A stretch of DNA of 64,000 nt from Gibbula magus (GCA_936450465.1 OW388293.1:43792982-43856981); one strand, 5' to 3'. Numbered from the stretch's first letter, positions 35,401 to 46,482 are shown. Numbers and translations are program-made. Notes: generated from the letters alone by a model not told the origin.

Positions 35401-36300
35401 CTTATCTTAGTCACAATCATCATCATATTGCTATGCTGGAGGTGGGCCTTTTTCCATGTTAACATTCACAAGCATCGAGTAAAATGCTTAATTATTTGGA
35501 AAAAACTTCATATGATTTTGATATAATATACTGTAATTGTGATATACTGATGAAAAGAGGGTATTATTAGTAAGAATTGACGAATGATGTTCCTTCATTA
35601 AAGTTGTATAACAAACTAATCACATAAAAACAAATTCAATTAGTTCACTTAATATGAACTATGATGTGTCAATATGAAAGGTCAAATATGCAAATATTAA
35701 CAACGTCTTGCCTATCAAATATGACAAAGAAAAGGAGCTGTCAGGCAGTTACAAGCATAAAGTTGAATATTCACCCACTGCGCGATTTATTTTAAAAGGG
35801 ATAAAAGCATTGCGATTAAAAAACATCTAGACTAATTGACATTTACAATTTGAAAAAGAAAACTCTATTCAAATGACATAATCTTGCTTCTTCGCAGAAA
35901 GAAGAGAAGAACACACAAAGTACCCCCAAGAGCGACCTACAGTGGATGTGAGGAATCTGAATACGATGAAATCCCTGCCGACTACACACCAGATCAACAT
36001 CGTTATCAAGTCAATCCGGAGCCGCAGGGCACCTTGCATGATTACTTTACATTAGAGAAGATTGATGACACGCCTTTGCAAACAGAGAATGTCCGAACTG
36101 CGGGTGAGGAAGCTGAGGATGGACATGATCCTAGCCACGGACTCACCTCCCCTGATGTCGCAAAAAACCAATCTCAACCTTTTGAGCAACACGAGCATGC
36201 GCATGTTGAGATCGAGGACCATTATAATCACTTAAGGAGAGATGGGACCCAGAAATCGAACTCGCTTACGGTTACATTTTGCGACAACAAATTATTGTAG
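29178..36300 (+). CDS. Single-pass receptor-like membrane protein B, paralogue of A, with transposon-derived C-terminus
   Basis: Five exons join in frame to 325 residues: 29178-29259, 32518-32859, 35110-35175, 35357-35441 and 35898-36300, with phases 1-1-1-2. Exon 1 encodes a signal peptide (WFLWFLIFQAL). The ectodomain has Cys33, Cys55, Cys57 and Cys152: the C-x21-C-x-C spacing and flanking LxYxRxxG motif match receptor A exactly, and the last Cys lies at nearly the same distance. The mucin-like exon of A is absent. Exon 4 is a membrane helix (VWIASGVTGALILVTIIIIL). The tail starts RKKRR; SEYDEI (Y214) fits the ITIM consensus, and YFTL (Y241) and YNHL (Y301) are ITIM-like without the -2 residue. 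The reading frame enters a MITE at codon 304-305, so residues 305-325 and the stop are transposon sequence. An inhibitory or adaptor-recruiting receptor role is inferred only from the tail; the ligand is unknown. Confidence 0.8.
29766..31748 (-). mobile_element. GC-rich element with inverted ends and a DIRS-like recombinase remnant
   Basis: Inverted ends ACCTATCTGTTGACTAGAC (from 29772) and GTCTAGTCAACAGATAGGT (31725-31743) enclose about 2 kb that is visibly richer in GC than the surrounding intron. TTAA lies just outside both ends (29766-29769 and 31745-31748). On the minus strand near its right-hand reading start is a piece resembling the tyrosine recombinase of DIRS-type retroelements. Inverted termini also fit DIRS. 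The rest has no recognised domain, so this is a decayed or nonautonomous copy. It lies in intron 1 of receptor B. Confidence 0.6.
29788..30075 (-). pseudogene. Tyrosine recombinase C-terminal fragment (DIRS-like)
   Basis: The minus strand encodes RAFSATVAYHCNIAIPDVM, then FWRSSEAFANPYLRDMS and GISRLGPQV. This layout (R-A-x-S-x-T, W-x-S-x-x-x-F, Y-L-R-D, L-G-P) resembles the end of DIRS-type tyrosine recombinases, where the tyrosine of the YLRD block would be the nucleophile. It has no start or upstream catalytic arginine, so it is a fragment. I am confident in the resemblance but not in the exact clade. Confidence 0.5.
32071..32328 (+). repeat. Perfect tandem duplication, two 129 bp copies
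   Basis: Positions 32071-32199 and 32200-32328 are identical as far as I can read. Each begins ATAAAGTGACCTCTC and ends GTGGTACAATGA. No difference over 129 bp implies a very recent event, gene conversion or an assembly artefact. Confidence 0.95.
32376..32461. repeat. (CT)n microsatellite
   Basis: A nearly pure CT run ends 56 nt before the ectodomain exon of receptor B. On the plus strand this is an extended polypyrimidine tract close to the splice acceptor at 32516-32517 and could affect splicing. Confidence 0.97.
32934..34540. mobile_element. 1.6 kb foldback element with long inverted repeats and CCCATGGG clusters
   Basis: The left arm (32938 to about 33215) and right arm (about 34260 to 34536) are inverse copies, starting AAGGCGACCCGATTTTATT and ending AATAAAATCGGGTCGCCTT. 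They are flanked by AAAT (32934-32937 and 34537-34540), a likely target duplication. About twelve CCCATGGG palindromes lie in clusters near 33110-33160 and 34140-34250. Between the arms, 33800-34140 has irregular repeats of a CAAAGTCAACATTTCAC-type motif. There is no transposase. It lies in receptor B intron 2. Confidence 0.88.
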
Positions 36301-37165
36301 TGAGTAAGTCTAAAAATATATGGATTACGTTGTTTGGGGCATACGCTTATCCATACACTAACGGAAAGTGCTTAAATTTTCCGTAACGCCTTTTTAACGG
36401 TCAGTTTACGACATGCCGCATAACGTTATCGTCACCTATATTCGCGGTAAATATGTTACTGTGTTTGTTATTCGAATTACATACGTATCTTTAGTTACTG
36501 ATGAATTTAAATCGCCTGGTATAATCAACTGATAGTTATTCTTCCATCATGCACTCTTAGATTGATAGTATGTTCAATAATGATTACATGGTAGGCCGTC
36601 AAAGTCACACTTGGAACCATCAAAATTGCCGTGACGTTAGGTTTTTATGTTTATGAAGGTAATTTAAAAAATGACGTAAAAGTGATGAAAAATCTCCGGT
36701 GACCCCCTATTTTTATTTCGGAATTCGTTTGTTTATTCAAATTTGCACATTATATTGCATTTTTAGCAATATCTAAAATATGTGTGTCAGTGAGAAATCC
36801 TGTTCAATATGCGAAAAACGATGAGAAAAATGCCGTTTTTAATTAAAAAGTGCTTAATTTAATTTTGTTTCTCTTTCCAGTGTCATTAATTTTCAAAATA
36901 TAGACTTGCTATGCATCCCCGTATGTAACTGAAATGTATGTGAAAGGATTCTGAGCTTATTCGTTGATAGCGAGCGATTCATCTAAATACATCAATGGCG
37001 TAATTCGCCGACGGCAGTATTATTATTAATGCCGATAACTCTTTAAATCGTTCGGTGACCCCCAAATTTTCTTACATTTTTGGATAAAAGACACAATAAA
37101 CCTGCTATTTTGAAAAAATGAACGAATTCTAAAATATTTTGTTTCATCGTCCCATCTCTGCTTAA
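36232..37165. mobile_element. TTAA-flanked MITE, family 2, inside the last coding exon of receptor B
   Basis: TTAA at 36232-36235 and 37162-37165 flank inverted ends GGAGAGATGGGAC and GTCCCATCTCTGC. An inverted copy of about 90 percent identity by eye lies at 62785-63724 with its own TTAA pair, which fixes the borders. The left part carries the last codons and stop of receptor B, and the element carries an AATAAA at 37095-37100. Confidence 0.93.
37095..37100 (+). terminator. Candidate poly(A) signal of receptor B, within the MITE
   Basis: AATAAA lies about 795 nt after the stop codon, inside the inserted MITE. If it is used, the transposon provides both the C-terminus and the 3' end of the transcript. 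Confidence 0.35.
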
Positions 37166-37544
37166 GTAAATATCATCCAGCTCCTGATGCTGTCTCCAAA
37201 GACGAACCTGACTCATGCACACATTTCGACTCCTAGCAATATAATCACATGCGTATCTGCGTCCCTATTAGTTTCTGACTTTCCAAATCCAACTAACTCG
37301 ACTGTGGTTGTCATCACACAAGCAAATAATCGACCACATGCTTTCGACGATGTCACCGCGCACGCACTCATTCCTGCAATGACCCCTGATGACATAAGTC
37401 AAGCCCCTATATCTCCAGTGACTGAAGAAGTCATCACCAAAGGCGGTAACTCAACACATGCCTCTGATGAAGTCATCGCCCAGGTATCTTATTCTATGTT
37501 GGCTTCTGATGATGTTACAAGACTAACTGGATTTTCCCTAACTG

Positions 37545-38305
37545 CTAGTGATGTCATCAAGCAAGCAACTGAATCCTCCTTGGATTCTGATGTCATCAAA
37601 CAATCAACTGAATCCTCATTGGATTCTGATGTCATCAAACAATCAACTGAATCCTCATTGGATTCTGATGTCATCAAGCAAGCAACTGAATCATCCTTGG
37701 AGTTTGATGTCAACAAACAATCAACTGAATCCTCCTTGGATGCTGATGTCATCAAGCAAGCAACTGAATCATCCTTGGATTCTGACGTCATCAAAGCAAG
37801 CAACTAACTCTTCCATGACTTCTGATGGTGTCATCACAAGAGTAACTAAATTCTCTGGAATCTGATGATCACAATGCCAAGAAGGTCTCCTCTGACTTCT
37901 GATGTTGTCATCAAGTAAGCAATTTACTCTAGCCTGACTTCTCATGATGTCATCAAACAAACAACTTAACCATCCCTTGCTTTTGACAATGCCATCACAA
38001 GAGCGCGTAAACATTCTCTAGTTTCGATGATGTCATCATAAGGACAACAAACTCATCTCTGGTGTTTTGATGATGTCATCACAAGGACAACAAACTGTTC
38101 CCGGTTTTAAAAAAAATATGTTGCCATCACAAGAGCAAATACTTTTTTTTCTGATTTTGAAGATGTCATGTCAGGGAAAACGAACACTTCCTTGCCGTTT
38201 GATGTTGCCATCAAACAATTAACTAACTTTTCCCTTGAACCTGGATATGTCATCAAGCAAACAACTAACTATTCCCTGGCTTTTGATGATGTCATCACAA
38301 GAGCA
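37545..38305. repeat. 39 bp coding-length minisatellite with decayed extension
   Basis: Between 37545 and 37800 a 39 bp unit (GATTCTGATGTCATCAA, then CAACTGAATCCTC) repeats six to seven times; the unit length is 13 codons, so it translates as DSDVIKQSTESSL repeats. Decayed units with GATGTCATCA every 40-60 bp continue to about 38305. The frame 37187-37807 looks like a low-complexity artefact; it has no splice partner, signal peptide or domain. Confidence 0.85.
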
Positions 38306-39355
38306 TCAAGGGATCAAGAACTGAATGGTCATGATACGAAGCTCCACATATCGTGCATGGTGGACATTTAACTTACAAATGTGACCAACTTTGATAATTT
38401 CGACAATGAAACGTGATCGATAGTTTAAAAGATACTTTCCTTCACCTAGGACTCAAATTATGTTATGTTATAATTAGAATGTTCAGATAAGAGTTGACAC
38501 TCCGATAATCAGATATACTTGACAAGAAAGATCATGCCTCTGAAATAAACTTCCGAACAAACAGGCACAATAACTTTACGAGCTTAATTATGTATATACC
38601 GTATTAACAATTGGACACTGATGCAAGTTTGAGTAAGCTAAAATCTATTCAGATTTATCTCCTATATATTCTTCTGCAACCTGTAGCAGCATTGTAGGTG
38701 AGTATGGACAGGACTACTTGGACCATGCCTTGTTTAGTGTCACACTTGCCACGCTTGTCTTTGATGTCATGAATTTATGCTGGTCATATTTGATATGCCT
38801 GTTATGCTTGTTGTTAAGGATCAAACCCTCCCCTTCGGTTTTAATTTGATTTAACTTATGAACCGATCGAGGCTGTATTTAAGATATAACGATATTAAGA
38901 TAATATTTTAAAATACTAACGGATTCAGTGGTATTGGGATCTATTGTCATGCAAAGACAGCACATCCGCGGTCTGCACGTGCTTCACGCCTGAGACGCAT
39001 GCCATACTGACAAACAATTACCTGTTGTATCATGATCCTTCGTAAGTCAGTTGATACGAGAGTTGGTAAGCAAGCAAAGGGTCCAGAGATTGAAACCAAG
39101 CATGGTCACTAGAAATTGTGACTTTTCGAACTTATCACATATTATACATTAGGAGAAAGATTTAATATAAATATAAGTTTTTAACATTCGAACTTAACAG
39201 CCATTCAAAACACATTAATCGCGGGCATTAATACAGAAAGCCTGTGGCTTACCTCAGGAATGCCCGGTAAACTACTGGTAGAGGTTTAGTCGGTAAAAGA
39301 AAACCTCTTGAGACAATAGAGTGACATCACTGGAGATTTATAAATCCCTGTCTTG
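38306..39355. other. Intergenic region, nothing recognised
   Basis: No coding signal, tRNA or clear inverted-end element is seen. Minus-strand and plus-strand frames are short. Confidence 0.5.
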
Positions 39356-39540
39356 CTCGTTATTCCCGCCATGCTTGTCATGCTTGTTATGCTTTGTCTT
39401 GTTATGTTATGCTTGTTATGGTTGATATGCTTGTAATGCCTGTTTTCCCTGTTGTATGTTGTCATTCTTGTTATTCCTACAGTGCTTGTTATGATTGCCA
39501 TGCATGTTATGCTTGTCATACTTGTCATGACATCATGATG
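39356..39540. repeat. Irregular GCTTGTTAT/GCTTGTCAT minisatellite
   Basis: Imperfect 9-11 bp units such as ATGCTTGTTATG and CATGCTTGTCATG repeat through this stretch. They explain the low-complexity frames on both strands. Confidence 0.8.
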
Positions 39541-39585
39541 CTCAGGTTCTACTACACCATTAACGAAGTCAGTGGAAATATTTTA

Positions 39586-40130
39586 GCTCATCAGGCCTGT
39601 AAGGCCCGATGGACTTTTGGCATGGCATGGCGTCCGGCGTCCATCCGTCCATCCGTCCGTCCATCCGTCAACTTTTCGCTTTTACAACCACTTCTCAAGA
39701 ACAAATTACTTTAGAGAGCTGAAAGTTTATGTGCAGACTCCATTGCCAATAGGGATTCTAAAATGTAGATTTGGTGACCCCGTGAACTAAATAGGGTCAC
39801 ATGGTTCACAAACGTAAAAGCCTGTTTTCATCTTCTTTTCCAGTTTCAAAAAGTCTAGAGAGCTGAAAAGTTTTGTACAGACTCCTTGGCTAGTGAGATT
39901 CTGAATTGTAGATTCCGTGACCCCGTGACCCCAAATAGAGTCATAACCTTAAAAGCCTATTGTAATCGTCTTCTCAAGTATGAAAAGCTGAAATATTGTG
40001 TACAGACGTCTTGGCCAAAGGAGATTATAATTATAGAATTTGTAAATGTATTGCTTGAGATAACTTCAAGATATTCAACCTTAGATGATAAATCAATGAA
40101 GACCTGATGAGCTCCAGAGCCGATAGCTCT
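39586..40130. mobile_element. Dispersed repeat with AGCTCATCAGG ends
   Basis: It starts TTAGCTCATCAGGCCTGTAA, has a GGCATGGCATGGCG motif and a CATCCGTCCGTCC run, then diverged internal units with AGAGAGCTGAAA and GTGACCCCGTGA. It ends CCTGATGAGCTCCAGAGC, inverse to the start. This is the same general class of molluscan repeat as the one at 12734-13398 but a different family. Confidence 0.65.
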
Positions 40131-40937
40131 ATTTTTAAAGAAAATGTACGTATCATGTAATGTTCTGTGGGAAGCATGTTACATGTAATCTCATATGCTA
40201 TGATTGGATGTTTCTTAATAATAAGGACGTGAACATATTAATAATGAAAAAGAGCCAGGAAATCCTTGTAGGAACAATACAAGGAACAATTTTTGAGATC
40301 CGGATGCATGTACTCTTCTTCAACCCACACGATTTACGAGGTCGACATGTCCACGTTATATTTCGGATGTTGTCGTCATATTATCACACAATATTCTATA
40401 TCGCTAACTCGCTTCAATATGTTTCACATTAAAAGGGCCATAAAAGATACAAATTGATTGAGTATTTACAGAGATGCAATTTTTCAAGGGTTTAAATACT
40501 TGCATTTATCAAATATCAAGTATGATGGTTTCGATGAAAATACAGTTGAAAAGTGGTTATAAATCACCTAAAAAACTTGGTGACCTGGTGTTAATAGCAA
40601 TTGCTCAGTGAATCAGACAAATAATGGAGATCATAAAACTGTACAATAGATATCGATTTGTTTAAGGAACATGCTTGTACATCAATTTATATAAAAAAAA
40701 ATTAAAACTTATTTCTTTGACGGTCATTTAGCATTTATGTCAGTAATAATAGCTTGTTATGAAAATAAAATACAAAATTATTGAAATATTTGTTTGAAGA
40801 AAGTGTCAGAATATTGTAGATTTAATTGACGCAATAGTTTAGAACTTTGGTCAACTCGCAATGAACTTGATTTGGCAGTGATCGTAATAAATTTTGCAAC
40901 ACTATTGCACTATTTTGTTTTGTCATTTCATAGATAT

Positions 40938-41160
40938 GCAGTTCTATACGCAGTAAGGTTTGGGTGCAATGCTACACTGAATTTCAGAGTAGTACCACCC
41001 ATGGTTCGCTAGTTCCAGCCGTTGCTCGCAGGTTTCACCGCAATGCAACGCCACATGGCGTTGTGGGCTTTCTCCCTGCCGTAATATTAAATATAGCAGC
41101 CGCGATATAAGTGAAATACTCTTGAAAGCGGCGTTAAACCCCAACTCACCTCACCTCACC
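40938..41160 (+). mobile_element. SINE, 5'-truncated copy
   Basis: The body and 3' end of the SINE described at 41331-41644, beginning at the ACGCAGTAAGG segment and ending GCGGCGTTAAACCCCAACTC followed by ACCTC repeats. The tRNA-like head is missing. Confidence 0.85.
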
Positions 41161-41330
41161 ATGTACATATTTAGGAAGCTATTCGTTATTTCTGACGGCA
41201 TCATTATTATACAGTCACTTGACCAAGGTAGCCGTATACAGATACGGACTCTGCGAATCTCCGAATCCCCGCTTGTTTTATCATAATATGTAATGATTAC
41301 GACTGAGACCGAGGTATTCCAGTTAGATGA

Positions 41331-41644
41331 GGGGCGGGATAGCGCAGTGGTTAGCGCGTTCGGCTTCGGATCAAGAGGTCCGGGGTTCGAATCCCGCCAG
41401 GGGCACGGCAACTTTGGATGCAGTAGAGAACTGTTCTACACGCAGTAAGGTTTTGGTGCAAAGCTACACTGAATTTCAGAGTAGTACCACCCATGGTTCG
41501 CTAGCTCCAGCCGCTGCTCGCAGGTTTCACCGCAGTGCATAGCCACATGGCGTTGCGGGCTTTCTCCCTGCCATAATACTAGCAGCCGCGATATAAGTGA
41601 AATACCCTTGAAAGCGGCGTTAAACCCCATCTCACTCACTCACT
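41331..41644 (+). mobile_element. Full-length tRNA-derived SINE
   Basis: The head has box A (TAGCGCAGTGGTTAGCGCG) and box B (GGGTTCGAATCCC), so it derives from a tRNA. The body follows, with CTACACTGAATTTCAGAGTA and GGCGTTGCGGGCTTTCTCCC, and the tail is GCGGCGTTAAACCCC with CTCA repeats. A perfect 13 bp target duplication, TCCAGTTAGATGA, flanks it at 41318-41330 and 41644-41656, showing LINE-type insertion. The ORFs here on both strands are part of it. The terminal stem does not pair well, so I do not call a tRNA gene. Confidence 0.93.
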
Positions 41645-41754
41645 CCAGTTAGATGAACCTGTGTTCATGTTTCACGAATTTAGGGTTGTCTCAGTCGGTA
41701 ACTATTTTGAACAACATACAGAATGAAAATGTATCGACTTCAGGGTTCGTTTGT

Positions 41755-42365
41755 AAAGGGCCGGTCACATCGCGTAAACGCACGAATCCGTCGAGAATTT
41801 GACCGTTTTCACTGATTACAAAATAACGGATGAATTGCGCAAGAACTACGGAAAGAGCACTCACAAATCACTAACAAACCACGCACTTCAGCGCATAGAC
41901 ACGCAAACGGCGAATACGTGGTTGTGAGTGACGAAAGGTCTGCTGAATAAACACGCAGAATCTGCGCACTTGCACTAATGAACTGCGTACATGCGCGAAC
42001 CATACGTTGTATATCTGCTAATCGTCAGTGGAAAGTCGTCGATGAACGCGATAGCGGCAACATGTTCGCGAACGATCACTGACATTCCACGCATATTTCG
42101 CGCACTGTCCACGTAAGAACTACGCACACTATGCAAAACTTGCGTAAAACAACGCAGTACTGCGTAAACCTGTACGCGAAACCGAGCTGCTCAAAATTCG
42201 GAAGCGCGTAAAGTGCCGATCCGGCGAATATCGACGGACACCTAAGGAGGTTCCACGTCAGACAAACTGATGAAATGCGCAAATCGCGCATGAATCGCGT
42301 AAGAATCGAATCGTGTTCTTGATTCATGCGTTTACACGACTTTTGGGCTGTGTGACCGGCCTTTA
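41755..42365. mobile_element. CpG-rich MITE with GGCCGGTCACA ends
   Basis: The left end AAAGGGCCGGTCACATCGCG and right end TGTGTGACCGGCCTTT are inverse. The inner parts also pair (GCGTAAACGCACGAATC with GATTCATGCGTTTAC). It contains many CGCG, GCGTAA and CGCAC motifs, unlike the flanking AT-rich DNA, and no open frame of note. The target duplication is unclear, possibly TA. Confidence 0.8.
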
Positions 42366-43375
42366 AAACATTTAAGGAGTATAGTTCATAATGTGTTGTT
42401 CACTGGCTTATACACTGTCGAAAGGTGCAAGTTGAATTAGGGTAAACGAGACGTTAGTACTTTCAGAAAACCGGTGTCCATATCAAGCAGCTAACGCAAA
42501 GCCTGATGAGCTGTCGTGGTGCGCGTGCATCACGTTGAAATGTACAAGTCAGTACAATAGACGTTACAGACAAAACATTGTCAATATCATCAGTTTACAC
42601 AAAATACAGCTGCACAAATCATTAGGTTATACGGATTTAGCACGGCAGTTAACAGTTTAAAAGGGTGATAAGTTGGTAAACTCATAACGATTTAGATCAA
42701 ATGAAATCAGAGAACTCTTATAACTGGTCCTGTAAATGTCCTTCTTATGTCATATTGTTGCCATGGTGTAGTACTTTGTCTCTTTAGATTTGAAATGATA
42801 ATTTGCGGCGGGTCAACTTTGTCACCTTGGTTAATTGAAATGTTCACAAACGTTATACTAAAACGTTGTGAGAAACAAAATAAAGAAGTTGTAATCCATA
42901 ATAGTCTCTTGTATTATTCACGAAAGTAACGTTAAACCAAACGTTGAAGCAACATTAAAAAAAGTTTGGAAATATGCTTTAATTGGAAAAGGTTCATGAT
43001 GAATAATAGTTATTCACTTGTTGCTAAACTCATATTCCCATAATATTTCGAGTTTCGTTATTCAGTAGTTTGCCGACAAAGTTCATGTTGCATTGCACAC
43101 TGTGGTAAGAAGAGTTACTTCCCTTAGACTAGTAGACACAATGTACACCGATCAGCAAACAATTCCACTCGTAAAATCCTTACTTTGTTCCCACTATGAG
43201 GTCGCGGTGATTATTAACGCAAGTCAAACGATCAACGAGATGTTTTCTTTTTCAAAATATTCCCTTTACTATCAAATAGCATTACACATTAACAGTAAGT
43301 GGGAGTTAGGAGAATGGTATCCAATATGCTGTAACAGTATCTTCTTTTATTTTTGTTGTTGAAGTCGTTGTTCAT
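42366..43375. other. Intergenic region, nothing recognised
   Basis: AT-rich sequence without recognisable coding, RNA or repeat structure. Frames at 42747-42929 and 43093-43362 have no known motif. Confidence 0.45.
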
Positions 43376-43876
43376 GCAAAGGTACATCCACTGTGATAAA
43401 TATAAATAAAATTTAATTCTCTTTAATACGTTCCAACTCACCATATGTGCTCTTTACAGTACAAATAAATTCACTCAGCTTGCATATTCATCCCCAATCG
43501 CCCAATATATCATAATCACTAGTTTCCAATTAAAATAGAGTAACATCATTATGCATGTGTAGAAACCGAAACTGCACGTCCCATTTACATAAACAGTAGT
43601 TATATGACCTATTATTAAACATTATCAAACCAAATTTGACATTTTGTCTGTTCTGATTCTAAAATTACGTTTGACTCTTTGGCGCGCGTCAATCGCGATG
43701 CATTGTCCGGTTTTCGATCAGAAATCAGAACAATGCACCTTCATATCGCCAATATACTAAGTCGACTACCATAAAAATGATAGTTTTTGGTAACAGTCGG
43801 TACTTCTAGATAAAGTATCACATTTGATAACATTTGGAATATGTGACCCCTAACAACACAATGGATGTACCTTTAA
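43376..43876. mobile_element. MITE, family 3, copy 1
   Basis: Ends AAAGGTACATCCACTGTG and CACAATGGATGTACCTTT are inverse. TTAA is kept on the right (43873-43876) and mutated on the left. The whole body matches the copy at 45269-45767, including CACTCAGCTTGCATAT, ACATCATTATGCATGTGTAG and GGTAACAGTCGGTACTTCT. Confidence 0.88.
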
Positions 43877-44149
43877 ATATGCATTCTTTCCACATCATCC
43901 TTCGTCACGGTGTTGCCCTAAAAGACAAATACATGTAGTACTGTACTAAAAGTAATCAAGCATAAACGTGGGCATGGCTCACTAATACCACCCTTCATTT
44001 ACAATATCTTCTATGATTTCATATAGCTCCACCAGATTAACACATTTGTATCATGTATTATATAATTATCAGTGACCAGTCCAATACAGGTTTGCCTCTC
44101 CGTCATATTGAAGTAGGATTTCAGAAATATTAGTAAAAAAGGATTTGAA

Positions 44150-44580
44150 ATGATATGGAAAAAACATTTTTTTTGTATTTCTGCACTGCACCTCTCCAAG
44201 TATATATTATTTTTATTGTTATAGATTGTGCAAAGCTAAAATAGAATTGGATGAATGGCTTTTCTGCAATCTGTAGAACAAAAAATTAGATTTGATGTGA
44301 CAATACGACTAAGTACACAATATAAAAAAAATTGTAAAAGAAATCATAAAACTGGTTGTAATTAAGCACTGGTCTTCACCCTGTAGTGTAGAAGATTTGT
44401 GAAAAGTTATAAATGAATTGAATACATAATTTTCCTTGCAATCGGTCGGACAAATTTAGATCTTATAACGAACTACTAAGTAAAAATACAGAAATTCGTA
44501 AAAACAATTAAAAAACTCATGAAATCGTTTGTAATTCGACACTGCACCTCTCCTGTTAGTGTAGAAGATTCAATTTGGTA
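44150..44580. repeat. Diverged direct repeats of about 180 bp
   Basis: Two to three units share CACTGCACCTCTCC, GTGTAGAAGATT, a TTTTCTGCAATC/TTTTCCTTGCAATC block with GTAGAACA or GTCGGACA, and a CGACTAAGTA/ACTACTAAGTA block. They lie between the two family 3 MITEs and are too diverged for exact borders. Confidence 0.55.
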
Positions 44581-45268
44581 TAACTATCTACACTCAAACT
44601 CGTAAGCTGGGGAATAAATGTGTAGTCAAACATATCAATTAAACAATATGACAATATGACTCAATCATTATTTAGACTTGAAAACGCTATACTAATTTGA
44701 GCGATTTTCTGCTTAATTTTGGTAAAACCATTGTTCAAAGAATGATGTATAATGTCTTTCAACGAGATAGATTGTTTGACATGTTTCTGTATTTTTATGA
44801 ACACACTCAAGGGCTCTTTAACAATCGTTTACAATCGCTAGCGATTCGGAGCATGCGAATTCGACCATTGCAAAGCAAAGCAAAGTAAAGGCAACACGTC
44901 GCAACAAGTGTAATATGCATGCGTGCCATTTTTCGAATTAGGTATCAAGCACATCATTGTTTGGGAGATAACATGCTGCATAGATAGATTAGTTTAAAAT
45001 AATGTTCAACTCTTCAAAAAATATTGAATTCAATTTAACATGATCGGGAAGAACTTGAACTACTCACTTTCAAAATTGCTAGCAGACATTGTGTCCATCG
45101 AGATGCAATCATAATGAATCGTTTGCAACTCTTTAGGAATTGTTTGGCCGGTGGCATATTATAAAGCTCGGGTAGGACTATCGTAAAACCAGGCAAAACT
45201 TTCGCATATCAAACAATATCTGATACACTGTGCGAAGGTTCAATTTCTTGGTGAAGCCGTCGTTCGAT

Positions 45269-45767
45269 TTAAAGGTGCATCCATTCTGTTTCGTAAAATT
45301 GTATTTGGCTTTAATACGTTCGAACTCACCACTTGAGCTGTTTACGATACAGAGAAATTCACTCAGCTTGCATATTTATCACCAATCGCCAAATATATCA
45401 TAATTACTAGTTTCCAATTAAAAATGAATAACATCATTATGCATGTGTAGAAAACGAAACTGCACGCCCAATTTACATGCACAGTGGTTATGTGACCGAA
45501 TAAACATTATGAATTCCAATTTGTCTTTTTGTCTGTTATAAATAAAGTTCCAAAATTACGTTTGACTTATTGACGCGCGCCACACGCTGTGCATTGTCAG
45601 GATTTCAATCAGAAATCACTACTTTTACCTTCATATCGTCAATATGCTATGTCTTCTATCATCAAAATGGTAGTTTTCGGTAACAGTCGGTACTTCTCGA
45701 TAAATTAACACCATTTATAACGTTTGCAATATGTGACCCCCCAACAACACAATTGAAGTATCTTTAA
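45269..45767. mobile_element. MITE, family 3, copy 2
   Basis: TTAA at 45269-45272 and 45764-45767 flank AGGTGCATCCATTCTG and AATTGAAGTATCT; the right end is partly worn. Same orientation and body as 43376-43876. Confidence 0.85.
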
Positions 45768-46482
45768 TGTCATAACCCTATTGCTTCGTATGTCCTTCGG
45801 TACACGACTAAGTTGGGCAGTTTTCATAAGCGAAGATAATACTCAGGAAACATGCTGCCATGTGCTGGTATACCGGATAGTCACACGCGTTATATTTACG
45901 ACGAGGCGGACGTTCAAGCTCACATCTCTTATGACCCTACGAAGGACAAGATGGAGACACGTGTCAACATATAGACACTTAAAGAAAGTGTTTATTCTGA
46001 AAGTTAGTAAATATTAATATTTTCGAATTCCATTTATCATGGGCTACCTTTCAATATTTAGTATAATGGGATAATTTACAAATAAACAAAAAAATTTCGG
46101 GGTGAGTGTAAATCTAGCACATGTTATGAAATTTACATGCCAACGATTCTACTGATGTTGCTGGTGAAAATGGAAAATCTCTAACGGCGGCCATAATGGA
46201 TGAAGATGAGTTTATGAATGACCCAATAGGTTAAGATTCTTAGAGAATTTGAACGCTGTGAAAGTCGTGTTTCTATATTTTCTCAAATTCGACACATTTT
46301 AACAGAACACACCTATTGATCACCATTATCGCGGGAGAATGCGCTACAATGAGACTTCATGCTGGGTATAAATTTACCAAATTCTCAATATGCTCTGCTA
46401 CTTGTTGTATATACATGTATATACGCCATTAAATGTACCTGGGATGTCAAACAGAATAGTTTGTAATATTTAATCTAAACCC
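45768..46482. other. Region beyond the lectin 1 stop codon
   Basis: No gene recognised. The frame at 45781-46017 has no known motif. It may contain the end of the lectin 1 transcript; a minus-strand AATAAA lies at 45991-45996. Confidence 0.4.

Noticed and set aside
37187..37807. 206-residue frame after receptor B as a separate gene
   Set aside because: Its second half is the 39 bp minisatellite and its first half is low-complexity; no promoter, splice or domain evidence. Kept as a repeat.
41331..41406. A functional tRNA gene
   Set aside because: Box A and B are good, but the segment continues into a SINE body with a 13 bp target duplication and the acceptor stem pairs poorly.
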